64,000 nucleotides of DNA from assembly GCA_964058845.1 (NCBI GenBank), contig CAXKVR010000097.1, forward strand, positions 1 through 64,000, given 5' to 3'. A program made the translations under genes and the position numbers. Positions 1-10,526 of this stretch are shown piece after piece. The notes under the pieces are model-generated. The model did not search any database. It had not been told where the DNA came from and was given only the letters and a program-made list of their open reading frames with translations. The DNA is from Carex sylvatica (Eukaryota; Streptophyta; Magnoliopsida; Poales; Cyperaceae). How positions within the stretch are numbered: the stretch's first letter is position 1; each line of letters opens with the position of its first letter.

Positions 1-54
1 GGTGTGCTCATCAACCCCTCTTAGTGAACACATCACACTCTAATTTTGCTCATT
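1..54. repeat. Terminal piece of a palindromic MITE (family A)
   Basis: The first bases match the right end of the complete family A element at 3369-3770: TGTGCTCATCAA, then GTGAACACATCACACTCTAA, then TTTGCTCA. The rest of the element lies outside the window. It is non-coding. Confidence 0.6.
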
Positions 55-159
55 TTATAAATATTCTCATTTTTAAACCATCTAACAAAATATCTATTCT
101 CTAATATTATTAACATAATACACTTGTGGCCCAATTTTTTCCTCGCCCATTACCTCATT

Positions 160-330
160 CAAATTCGGATGCCCTAAAGTAACTCAAAGTTTGAGTTTGA
201 ATCTAAACTGTCCCATATATTCTACCATATTGGACCAAATTGGTCCGTATTAGGATTGAATTGTCCGAATCCAAACTCAAATTTTGAGTTACTTTAGGGG
301 ATCATCCGAAACCCTACTCTTATTTCCGAG
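160..330. repeat. Small palindromic element, about 165 bp
   Basis: The left arm (CGGATGCCCTAAAGTAACTC, then AAAGTTTGAGTTTG) is the reverse complement of the right arm (CAAACTCAAATTTTGAGTTA, then CTTTAGGGGATCATCCG). A short AT-rich loop around position 235 separates them. This is a foldback MITE with no coding potential. Confidence 0.7.
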
Positions 331-419
331 TTCCTTCCTTTCTCTTCCCAGTATTGCACATATATTTAGTGGTGAACTTCAATTTGGAAAGTAATGTGAT
401 TTCGCTTGCACCTATTTTG

Positions 420-446
420 TGGTGGTGGTGGTGGTGGTGGTGGTGG
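420..446 (+). repeat. (GGT)n microsatellite
   Basis: A perfect run of about nine GGT units. An open frame across it would read poly-tryptophan, which is an artefact of the repeat and not a gene. Confidence 0.95.
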
Positions 447-484
447 GTTTTATGCATAGGTATTCAAAACTTCAAAATTACGTC

Positions 485-880
485 TATTGTTCATATGCCT
501 CCATTTTTTGTGTCTCCATTATGTTTCTATTTTTTAAAACTTAAAAGTCAAAATAAAACCGTTAGATGTGATCTATGTTATTTTCTCTATGTGCTTATAA
601 ATTTTTTATCACATTTCAAATTTATTTTTATGTGAATCAATAAGTTCAAAAATCAACGTCTAGAAATCATCTACATTAGTGCGTTTTTTACAAGCTCTTG
701 ATGACAATCAAAATAAAACTGAAATGCCATAATTTTTTACACATGCATAAATAAAATGATTTAGATCCATATCCAATGGTTTTATTTTAACTTTTAACTT
801 TTAAATTTTGAATAATTAAAGTTTTTAAAAATGGAGGTATGGTGGAGGCACAAAAATTGGAGGCATTTGAACCCTCCTCA
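485..880. repeat. MITE, family B
   Basis: The right end reads GGAGGCATTTGAACCCTCCT and the left end carries the inverted ATGCCTCCATTTTTTGTG. Internal segments such as AAAATAAAACCGTTAGATGT recur in the copies at 19051-19818 and 47383-49005. The left tip is degenerate. It is a non-autonomous terminal-inverted-repeat element of about 400 bp without coding sequence. Confidence 0.7.
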
Positions 881-1270
881 TATTATATTTACCCTTCTAA
901 ATTTCAGAAACTCACAAATTTTCCTATTTTATTGCTTTTCTATTAAAACACATTTTTTATTTATAAAATATACCCATTTTACCATTTATTAATATGTCAC
1001 CGTATATGCATCGAAAGTAGAGAAATAACTCATTTTTTCTCGAAAAACAACCAATTAGAAGATTGATATTTTTCATAAACATACTGCATATTGTTTTATT
1101 TATTTAATAAAGGGTAAAATGGATGCTTTATAAATTTGAAATGTGTTTTTAATAAATAAATACAATAAAATTGGTAATTTTGTAAGTTTTTTAAATTTAG
1201 AAGGGTAAATATGATATAATCAACTAATACGTAATTTTGATGTTTTTGAGGGGTATACATGAAATTCCCC
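881..1270. repeat. MITE, family C, left end truncated
   Basis: The right terminus reads TTTTTGAGGGGTATACATGA then AATTCCCC. The left part carries the inverted complement of the inner arm (TTTACCCTTCTAAATTTCAG). The outermost left tip is missing, and the family B element abuts it there. The same family occurs at 10527-13735 and 20163-20725. Confidence 0.65.
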
Positions 1271-1689
1271 TATCTCTAACATCATCCAACTTGCATTGTT
1301 GCCTGTAATACAGCTCGATATATCCATAACCATGCAAAACAAATTTGTTCTCTGGTAAATAAATATTTCAAGATAGCATGTACAGAATTAATGAAAAGTA
1401 CATATCCTACACTGCTACACATATCAATTTATTTTTCTTAGACTAAAAGATGTCTAGAAGAAATGAATGTCATGGTATTGGAAGTTCAAAGATTTGGTTC
1501 AGTTGCTTTAAAAATAAACATGGTGAGTTGAACTTAATTTTTTACATAAAACACAATTCATGAGATTGGTTGATGAGTTGCATCACCTATTTTGGTATAT
1601 TCTAGGTGTTTCTCTAATTTGATTCGAATCTTTAGATATTTACAAATTTATAAAGATAAGAACAAATAAATATTTACGGTTGATATTGA

Positions 1690-1930
1690 TTTATTTTATT
1701 TTTTAAAGAAAATGGGGGTAAACCCACCAATTTCATTACGAAACAATAATATTGTAGCTATAAAATCCGGCACTGAGCCAGTACCATATGAACCAATAAA
1801 GACATAGTTCAAAGTTCTATTGATATATAAAACCTATGATCAGCACAACATTACTCGCAATAAAACTTGAAGATAGGAGACCAACAGCTCGATCAATCTC
1901 TTAATTAGTAGACCTCCAAATCAGCAAGAT
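1690..1930 (-). mobile_element. Possible 3' end of a LINE-type retroposon
   Basis: Read on the minus strand, the segment ends with TTCGTAATGAAATTGGTGGG, a short interval, then an A-rich tail (TTTAAAAAATAAAATAAA). This resembles the 3' ends of 5'-truncated plant LINEs. I see no reverse transcriptase frame and no target duplication, so the call is tentative. Confidence 0.3.
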
Positions 1931-2914
1931 AGTATTCCAAGTACCTTTAAACGTTTATAAAGTCACATTGATCCTTCATATCTTTAAACGGCATTAATTC
2001 TACACCAATCTATTTTCTCTGTGTTGTTTTAACACATTTTCTCAGAATTAGTTTAATAAAATATGTATATTATCTCTTTAAAATTACCCTTTAATTTATT
2101 TTATCTTTAAAAAAATGTTAATATCAAAAACTCAATAATCCCTTAAATATACCGCTATAATTTAATATTTCATTAGTTAACTAAATAAATTGAAAACTCA
2201 ATTTATAGAAAAGTTCGGTTTGTTTTACATCACTTGGGAGGAATTAAAGAAAGGTGAGAGGAATTGGGAATAGATGCAACGTCAGTGGCAGGTGACATGT
2301 CTTTTTTTTATTAGATTTAGATGGAATTTTAGAAATTAATTGGACCCCAAATAATTTAATTGCAAACATGTTAAAAAACATATATATTTTAAATTTTTTT
2401 GAATAAACTATCAAGAAGTTACATGTATTTTTTTTATTAAAAAAGATTTGGCAAATCAGGAGCATGAAATCTATGTTCCTTTAAATAATGAGATAAACAT
2501 TATAATATATTTAAGAGCTGTCAAATTGGAAAAATAAATAAATGAGCAAGGCGTTGTGGCATGAACAGAGATTCTCTTTAAAAAAAAAAGTGGCATGAAC
2601 CAGGCAGCTTAATAATATAATGTTTTTATATATAAAAATAGGTTATAAACTTCAGTTATAACGTCATTCTAGTGGTTTAGGCAAATTCCATACGTCACTG
2701 TTTTTTTTCCTCATCAATATTTTCTCTCGAAATTGTTTCAGTTACCACCTGAAACTTTCAAAATTCATACTTTATTACCGTTTTCTCAAAAATAAAAAAT
2801 TCCTTTCTTTCATGTTTGTTCTATTAAAAGGTATATATTTTGATGTGCAAATATGTTCTGCGCACCAAATAAAATAGTGCGCAGACTAGATCTATATTAG
2901 TATATTGGTGAAAT
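1931..2914. other. AT-rich intergenic DNA, nothing recognised
   Basis: Nearly 1 kb of AT-rich sequence with many homopolymer runs. I found no open frame with coding character and no convincing inverted or tandem repeat. Confidence 0.6.
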
Positions 2915-3330
2915 CATGACATCCTAAGCAGTCCAGCGAATATAATATCAGTGTTACTAATTTGAAAATTGATTAAATAGACTTCAAACGACTAATTCGA
3001 AATGTTCAAACCGATTTATTTTATGAGTGATGCGTTTACACGCATTTTTTTTTTTATATTTGCGAGTTATTTTAGTATCAAATCAAGCAGTAAAAATGTT
3101 GAAAATTGAATATATTAAAATTAATTTTAAAACTCACACATTTCACCGCTTTACTGGATACTAAATAAGTTATAAATTTTGTATGTAAACGCACAACTAA
3201 TTAAGTAGATCGGTTTGAATAATTTGGATTAATCGTTTGAAGTCGATTCGATAGGTTTTGGAGTTGATGTTATATAGGCTAAAATAACACTAATGTTATA
3301 CTAGTCAAACTCCATTCTAAGATATTGAAA
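2915..3330. repeat. Palindromic MITE, about 410 bp
   Basis: The left arm contains ATATCAGTGTTAC and GACTTCAAACGACTAATTCG. The right arm holds their imperfect inverted complements (CGTTTGAAGTCGATTCG and CACTAATGTTATACTAG). The inner arms repeat GTGATGCGTTTACACGC against GTATGTAAACGCACA. The two halves pair over most of their length, and there is no coding content. Confidence 0.7.
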
Positions 3331-3368
3331 TAATAAGAAGTACGAAGTTGGAAGCGTTAATTTTGTTT

Positions 3369-3770
3369 AGCAAAGCTAGAGTGTGATGTGCTCATCAAGA
3401 GGGTTTGGTGAGCACAAAAGTATATCGGATCGGCTTCAAATAGCAAATCTAAATGGTTGAAATCAATATATACTTCATGAGTGATGCATGTACATGTAAA
3501 ATTTTGAATATCATTTGCTACAAGGTCAAGCGGTCAAAGAAACAGTGAAAAATAAATATATAAAATAACGTATAAAAGATCAATTTTTTTGACCGTTTGA
3601 CCTTATAGCAAATGAATTCGAAACTTTTAAAATTTTGCATGTACATGTATCACTCATGAAGTACATAGATTTCAACAGTTTGGATTTGTTATTTAAAGCA
3701 AATCCAATATACTTTTAGAATTGTGCTCACGAAACTCTCTTGGTGAACACATCACATCCTAACTTTGCTC
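3369..3770. repeat. Complete palindromic MITE, family A
   Basis: The inverted termini begin AGCAAAGCTAGAGTGTGATG and end CATCACATCCTAACTTTGCT. The arms carry CTTCATGAGTGATGCATGTA against TACATGTATCACTCATGAAG, and GGTCAAGCGGTCAAA against TTGACCGTTTGACC near the centre. It is about 400 bp and would form a long hairpin if transcribed. Related pieces lie at 1-54 and 17008-17125. Confidence 0.8.
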
Positions 3771-5595
3771 AATTTTTTTAATCACCATTACATTAAATAA
3801 TATATAATTTGAACATGTCATCTTCTCTGCCAAGTGTCATCATCTCCAGTTAACCAAATTATTGTTAATTTGTACGGTTGCGAGTAATTTTGAGGTTGAC
3901 CAAGAGAATAATAATGTCGACATAATAGGCATTAATTAAATGCCAAGTCGGAGATGAGAACTTCAGTAGTTGAGTTGCTTCTCAAATCCTTGAACTTCTT
4001 TCAATTTTTTTCGAAGGAGAATAATTTGGGTTCGATGTGCTGTCAGACTCAAATTTGAGTCTAATGAGTTCTCAATTCATTCAATTTGTTTTAAGATCCG
4101 TACACGCTACTTCAATATTTATTAAAATTTAAATGAAAAGAATAAGATTTCTGCCATATAAAATGTATTGAAAGCCTTGTTCGATACAAATTTCAAATTT
4201 CAAATTTTATATGAACAAAATGTCCGCTCGAAATCGTTCGATTAGCTTCAAAATTCACACACATCATCAAATAGTTCCGAGAGAACATCGGACTAATCCA
4301 CCGCAAATTTGAAGCGAATCAATTTGTATAAAACACGTACAAACCATGTTACGTACTATTCTTCACTCCTGATCATAATTATTGAATTTGTATCAAAATT
4401 TGTATCATGAATTTTCATTTTTAATTTTAATGACAATATATATGTACTAGGACTATTTTTCAAACATCGTCTCAAAGTGATTCATCCAACAATTGTGTAA
4501 TAGGTTCATAATTTTCAGTAAATTATGAAAATAATTAATATATAAAATGTATTTGTAGTTCTCTTCTCGAAACTTAAATACTGTTTTTATTAAATATTAA
4601 TTGGCTTATTGTTTCCTGATTGCTGATTGGCCTTCTCTTTTCGTCAACGTGTCTCTGTGACAAATCCTTTTTTTTTTTTTTGCTCTTCTCTATACACTTT
4701 GATGATTTAATTGTAATAAATGAAACAATTGTGAGTTGATAATAATTCGAAATGTTTTTTTTATATATTAAGTTGTCTTGTCCTTTCAAATTTCTAATCA
4801 GACAAGTATGCACGACAAGCATATTTTAATTTGTGTATATATGTGTCAATATTTATATGACCAAACTTTCTGATGTAATGTAGTTGTAAGATATAACTAC
4901 ATATAACAAGTATTTGTAGACCTTAACCTTCAAAAAAATATTTGTACACCTTAATTAATCAATTTGCAAAAAAGTTTCCAACATAAATTATTATGTATAT
5001 CACATTTTTTTTTATTAGAAAATGTTATAAAATACCATTCTATTTTACAACATGGAACAAAATGTCCCATCTTTAAATTTATTAACAAAAGCAAGATAAT
5101 TTTGTGGAACCCAATTTTTTCCCCTTCCTTTCCTCAATTACTTTCATTGAAAAACAAACAATTTTTTTTACTTTTACGATCTTCAAAAAAATAATAAAGA
5201 AAATAATATTTTTTTTTCTTCTAAAAAAATCAATTTTTACCGTAATCACAGTTTCAAATTAAGATTTTACCCTCCGAAACTTTTATTAATATCCAACAAA
5301 ATAAAGAATTTCAAAAACTATCCAAGTTTTCGCGTAATTTCAAAATCTACCCAAACTGCAAATTTTTTTTTGCGGTTTTGGAATTCCAATCCGAAAAAAA
5401 AATTTGTGGTTTTTTTTTTCAAAACTTACTTTTTGCAAAAATTATTTGCAGTTTTGTCTTTTTTTTCTTCTTAAACACACCCACAAACAGGGCTATCATG
5501 CTTTAGGAAGGGTGTTTTACTTCATGCTCATATCTTCATTTTCAAAATTTAAATAGTCGATCTGGAATTTCTCAACATGATCTTCATATTTATAT
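3771..5595. other. AT-rich intergenic DNA, nothing recognised
   Basis: About 1.8 kb without a supportable gene. Open frames here are short and T- or A-rich. I see homopolymer runs (for example near 4667-4681 and 5200-5216) but no clear element boundaries. Confidence 0.55.
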
Positions 5596-5986
5596 GTGGG
5601 GTAAATTTCCCCAGAGGTCATTAAACTTTGTACTTTGTCAACCAACTTTATTTCTTTTAATCAAGTCACTCAACTTTCTATTTGTTTCAAATTGGTCACT
5701 CTATAACTTTTCCATCCAAAATGCTAATGAAATATTCTCATTCCGTTTGTATTTTGGACGGAATATGCTCATTCTGTTAAAAATTTGGACGGAATGAGCA
5801 TATTTCGTTAGCGTTTTGGACGAAATGAGTATATTCCGTTAGCATTTTGGACAGAAAAGTTATAGAGTGACCAATTTGGAACAAATGAAAAGTTGAATGA
5901 CTTGATTGAGACAAATCAAAATTGAGTAACCAATTCGTGGCAAAGTACAAAGTTTAGTGACCTCCGGTGAAATTTACCCTTATATG
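5596..5986. repeat. Palindromic MITE, about 390 bp
   Basis: The left arm runs from GGTAAATTTCCCCAGAGGTC through CAAACTTTGTACTTTGTC-like sequence to TCACTCTATAACTTTTC. The right arm is the inverse, from GAAAAGTTATAGAGTGACCA to GACCTCCGGTGAAATTTACC. The centre holds several inverted and direct copies of TTTTGGACGGAAT. It is non-coding. Confidence 0.8.
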
Positions 5987-6602
5987 TGCTTGGAGACTAA
6001 ATTTTATATTTTTTTAAAATTTTTTACTATTTTTTTTAGAATTTTATAAAATCAGTGTTTTTCTGAATTGTTTTTATTATTTATTTAATAAAAAGTTGTG
6101 ATTTTCAAAAGTTCTTAAAAAAATGAATGTGGAAATTGCTGCTATTATCGTAGTAGCAATAAATGTGGACTATGTCATTATAAACAAGTTGATGATGAAA
6201 TACACAATAATGACTTATCCTAGGCTGGACCATGATATTATAACTCACTAATATCATGATCATACGCAACTTGGTGATCAATACATGGGTAGTCAAAGGT
6301 TAGTCAGGGTACTTGGCCACTTTTATAATTTTAAAATTTAATTATAATTATGTATATTGAAATTTAATTTTTTATTATTTTAATTAATATTTTTTTTATA
6401 GTTCAGCTCTGCTCATCAAATAAAAATATATCTATAACTTAGTGGTCAATATTTTACTTTTTGGTTGTGAAAAATTGTGTACATTTTTTCGTAGACACAC
6501 ATTATGTATTTTGTGTTTTAGTCATTCAATCTATTTTTTTGGTTCTCTCACACAATAGTGATTTATTACAATCTAGTCTATACCATTTAACTCACTAATG
6601 CC

Positions 6603-8295
6603 CACTACTACAAAAAGGTCAATCATACAATAGTGTAAACTTAAAAAGCACACGCGCATAAATGTATTTTAAAATAGAATCGTGTATAGTATAAATAAGC
6701 TCCAACATTTATACATGATTGTTATTAAGTAACCGTGTGTGCTTGAAAAAAAATTGTATATGGTTTTGGTAAACTTAACCGTGTATATTTGTTGTAAACA
6801 TTTTTACACTATTTTCTTTCTACCAATCGAGTAGGAATTTTCTGCAGATTTTTTTTGGAAAAAACCTAATCATGTACAGTTTTATTGTATGATCCGTATG
6901 TGATAAAAGAGAGACAAATTTTTCTACGTCATCAATTCAAGCCTCTATGTTATAAAACATATCTATCTATATATCTTTTCTAAGGTTTTTTTTTAATATA
7001 TATTTCTAAGTCACCTTTTCATATATATATATATATATAGTAAGTCTACCATACATTGCAATGCATAGGCACCTTTGTGCATTGGACTATAAATCACCAT
7101 ATTCAAAGTCCAAATGACCGATCCAAACCGTTCATCTTGTTCTCCATATTAATATGTGCTTGGAGACCAAATTTTATATTTTTTGGAATTTGTTTACTAT
7201 TTATTAAGCCACATTGAAAATCGCTGATCCAACGGTTACAGTAAAATCAAAAGGCACCGTTGGATCAGCGATTTTCAATGTGGCTTAATAAATAGTAAAA
7301 CAAATTCCAAAAAATGTAAAATTTGATCTCCAAGCACATATTAATATGGAGAACAAGATGAACGGTTTGGATCGGTCATTTGGACTTTGAATCCGTGATT
7401 TATAGTCCAATGCACAAAGGTGCCTATGCATTGCAATGTATGGTAGACTTACTCTCTCTCTCTCTCTATATATATATATATGTATTTACATCTTTTAAAT
7501 GAGACTAGGGTTAGGACTAAAGCAAGTTAGGCGATATCTTCATTGAGAAGATGATGAAAGGTGAAGAGACTTCAAACGGAGATAACTTTTTGCTCAAGTA
7601 TCTAATTTCAATGTTTGATCCCAATTCGAAAAGCTTGTGAGTTCTACAGAACTTTTGGAAGGGTAAAAAGAACAAAAAGGAAGGGTCTGAAAGTTTGAGT
7701 TAAAGTTTCTAATTAAGTTTTTTTCTTTCTAGTTTTTTATTTTGTACTTTTTTCTTAGGCATTATTTATGTAAATGTAGAAAGTCTCATATCTAGAGTCT
7801 TTTTTTGTTGTATTTTTATTTTTATAGTTAGTAAAATAATTGTAATGAATGAGTTTATACTTTATTTGTGTAATATAATTTTAAATGTTGTTTATATTGA
7901 TAAATATTATGCTTTTGGTATGTTTTGTGTTTACTTTCATAGCTTATCGTAATGTAGTTTTTTTTTTATTATATAGGTAAATGTAATGTTCTTGATATGA
8001 ATTCAGATCTATGATAATGTATTTTTTTTAAAACAAAATATGAATCATACATGATTTTTCAATTAAAACCATGTTTGAAATGTATTTTCAACACTGTTTT
8101 ATTTTTAAAAAAAATCTGTGTATGAATATATTTTACGAAAAAAATAATATGCCTTTTTTTAGAAACGTTTTATGGTTTTGAATTGTGTATGTACTGATAG
8201 TTTCATCCATGCTAAGAATGTACACGGGTTGCAAAATAGTGTACAATTAGCAATTTTAGCCGTGTATATATAATTGCCTATTATATGTAGTAGTG
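6603..8295. mobile_element. Degenerate CACTA-like element with a nested MITE
   Basis: The left end is CACTACTACAAAAAGGTCAA and the right end is the inverse, ATATGTAGTAGTG. This matches the CACTACTACA terminal motif of plant CACTA (En/Spm-type) transposons. Sub-terminal copies of CGTGTATA-like words fit the family. I see no transposase frame and no matching 3-bp target duplication (GCC on the left, GTT on the right), so it is an old non-autonomous copy. A 415-bp palindrome is inserted inside it. Confidence 0.55.
7040..7455. repeat. Near-perfect palindromic MITE flanked by TA/GA microsatellite
   Basis: The left terminus TAAGTCTACCATACATTGCA is exactly inverted at the right terminus (TGCAATGTATGGTAGACTTA). 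The arms pair almost without interruption to the centre, AACGGTTACAGTAAAATC near 7225-7245. It is flanked by (TA)n on the left and (TC)n then (TA)n on the right. Its inner segments resemble the element at 59573-59946 (CAAGCACAT and ATAAATAGTAAACAAATTCC), so the two probably belong to one superfamily. Confidence 0.9.
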
Positions 8296-8904
8296 GTTCG
8301 TCATACGAATCTCGGTAATTAATAGACAACAGTGACTTATCTTATTAGACTAGACCAAGTTATTCTACCTGTCATGTCATTTAATTAATTTACATGATCT
8401 ATTATTAATATGTATTTAATTAGGTTGAACTTTCTCCATTTTTATAGGAAAAGAAGTTTTTGACAATGACAACTGCATATTATATATAATTTAACCCGTA
8501 ATGATAGACAAATAGAAATAAACATAAAATAAAATGATATGTAGATCTTCATATGAGTTGTACATTTAACATGATACAATTTACGATTGACTCACTAATA
8601 AGTACACATGAGAAAAATGAACCATAAAATTTTGAAACAACTACCAATTTTTAAATTGTACTAAACTTGATATGCAATGCAACTAAATGATGAAAGAGGT
8701 AAACGTTCAATATTAAGTTCAAATATGTGCACTTATATTTAAAATCATATCTTAAAAAGAAGATCCTAGTTAGTTCAAATATGTTGCTATCACAAGTTGC
8801 TGCACATTTAAGGAGCAGAAAAAAATGTTGTCAAAGGTGTCGCTAAATTGGTCACGAGTAAGCAATTAATGGCTACTATATATCGTACTAGTAATAAGTA
8901 GGGA
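8296..8904. other. Intergenic DNA, nothing recognised
   Basis: About 600 bp of AT-rich sequence between the CACTA-like element and the hAT-like element. I see no gene, repeat array or inverted repeat. Confidence 0.55.
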
Positions 8905-9689
8905 TAGGGCTGCTAATGATCAAGGTTCGGCTCAAATTCAGCTCGATTTAATGAGAGAAACAAAATAATTCGGGTGTAGCTCAGCTCAGTTCAACTCAGC
9001 TCATGTAAACACTTAGTTCGGCTCAGTCCGGCTCGCGAACCGGCTCATACTATATTTGAAATGGCAATAAATATATTGAAGTCCCTTAAAAACTCAGATT
9101 GAACACTTCTTGCAAGTAGAACGTATAATTACTATAACTAAAATAAACACATAATAGTTTTTAAAATAACGTTATCCATTTTTAAATTCGAGAGACCTAA
9201 AACTAAAATCAAGAGATGGAATTTGTACTCGCCATATCGCTTCCCTTTATATTCTTTGCAATATTGCTCGGTTTTGGGTGCTACTATTTTGGCAAGGCGA
9301 AAGCGCGTCTGGAATTGCATACCGGTGTTGGTACGCAGGTCTATGGTGTGACTTTGCCACCTCCAGGTGTTGTAGATCAGAAAAAAGTTAGAAGTTCAGG
9401 GCTTCATAAAATGACTAATTCGATCAATTTCTGTCCGAAATCAATCCTTGGTCATCTTCATGTTTGGGTCTATTTCTATTTTTTTATATTTTCAATTTGT
9501 CTTGGTGATTGATAATTCGATCAATATTGCAAAGAATATAAGGGAGGCGGCTCATGAGTCGGCTCGGCTCATCTCAGATTCGGTTCGAATTAAATCATAA
9601 TATTTTAGTCGAGCCGAGTTCGGATTTTTTTCAGTTTAGAGTCTGATTTATTAAAAAAAATTAAGCTGTTCAACTCATTAGCAGCTCTA
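8905..9689. mobile_element. hAT-like non-autonomous element with probable captured exon
   Basis: The ends are TAGGGCTGCTAATGATCAAG and the inverse, CTCATTAGCAGCTCTA. They are flanked by 8-bp direct repeats AGTAGGGA and AGTGGGGA, which differ at one base. The size is 785 bp. Sub-terminal repeats of CGGCTCA and GGCTCG type face each other at the two ends, as in the related element at 21509-22716. The middle contains an unrelated, less AT-rich open frame at 9216, so this looks like a gene-fragment-carrying (Pack-type) hAT element. Confidence 0.75.
9216..9512 (+). pseudogene. Captured fragment encoding a small membrane protein, inside a hAT-like element
   Basis: The 98-codon open frame starts MEFVLAISLPFIFFAILLGF, an apparent N-terminal membrane helix. 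A short basic segment (GKAKAR) follows, then TQVYGVTLPPPG. From about residue 60 it looks non-coding and ends in hydrophobic low-complexity sequence. The helix, basic and proline-rich order resembles uncharacterised single-span plant membrane proteins. I recognise the style but cannot name a family. Its composition differs from the surrounding element. It is most likely a transposon-captured exon and may not be expressed. Confidence 0.4.
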
Positions 9690-10526
9690 AGTGGGGACCA
9701 ATTAATGTCATTAAACAAGTACATGATAATCAATATACAACAATGACAGAGTGGACTGACTATTATACCTCACTAATGTCACAGACAACTTGACAATTAT
9801 GTATGTTGAAATTTACTTCTTTTTTAAAGTTTTTATACTGTTCAACTATCTCATAAAATGCTAATTAAATATGTGATTGTAGTTTAGTGCTTAGAATTTT
9901 ACCGTCATACACATTATATATTTTATGTGATCCAACTGCTTTGATATCCACAAAAGATTCTCCATTCGAGTTTCAAACATGCGATATTCCACATAGAGAG
10001 TATTAATTGCCTTGGCTATAGCTACCAGACAAGCTAGGTTGGTTCTATTCTACCTGTCATTTTACATTGATCTATTAATATGTATTTAATCAGGTTGAAC
10101 ATTCTCTGTTTTTATTCTAAATATAGGATTTTTTTTTTTTTGACAAATGACATGAGCTGTGATTCTCAGATAAGTTGTGCATTCAATGATTTAATTTAAG
10201 ATTGTTTAATAACTCATCAAGTACTGATAAGAATTGTTTAATAACTGATTAAGTACTGATCCATTTTTATACTAGTTGGATGACTGATTGGTTTTTAAAA
10301 TTCTAATATATTTGATATACAATATAAGTGAAACGGAGATCTTTTTATATTTTTATACATATATTGAATAATCATTAATCAGATGCTATCTACTATTAAA
10401 TATATTTATTATCAATATAATCTATTTCCAGATCCTCACACATGTCTATGCATGTGTTGGTGTATATATATAAACTTAATTTAATCCTGGTGCTAATTAA
10501 TAAATGCAAGATCTAATTAATAAATA
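9690..10526. other. Intergenic DNA, nothing recognised
   Basis: AT-rich, about 830 bp. There is a short direct repeat around 10209-10256 (GATTGTTTAATAACT and GAATTGTTTAATAACTGAT) but no gene or element termini. Confidence 0.5.

Noticed and set aside
354..635. 93-codon open frame with a poly-tryptophan stretch
   Set aside because: It is a translation of the (GGT)n microsatellite and a MITE arm. No coding character.
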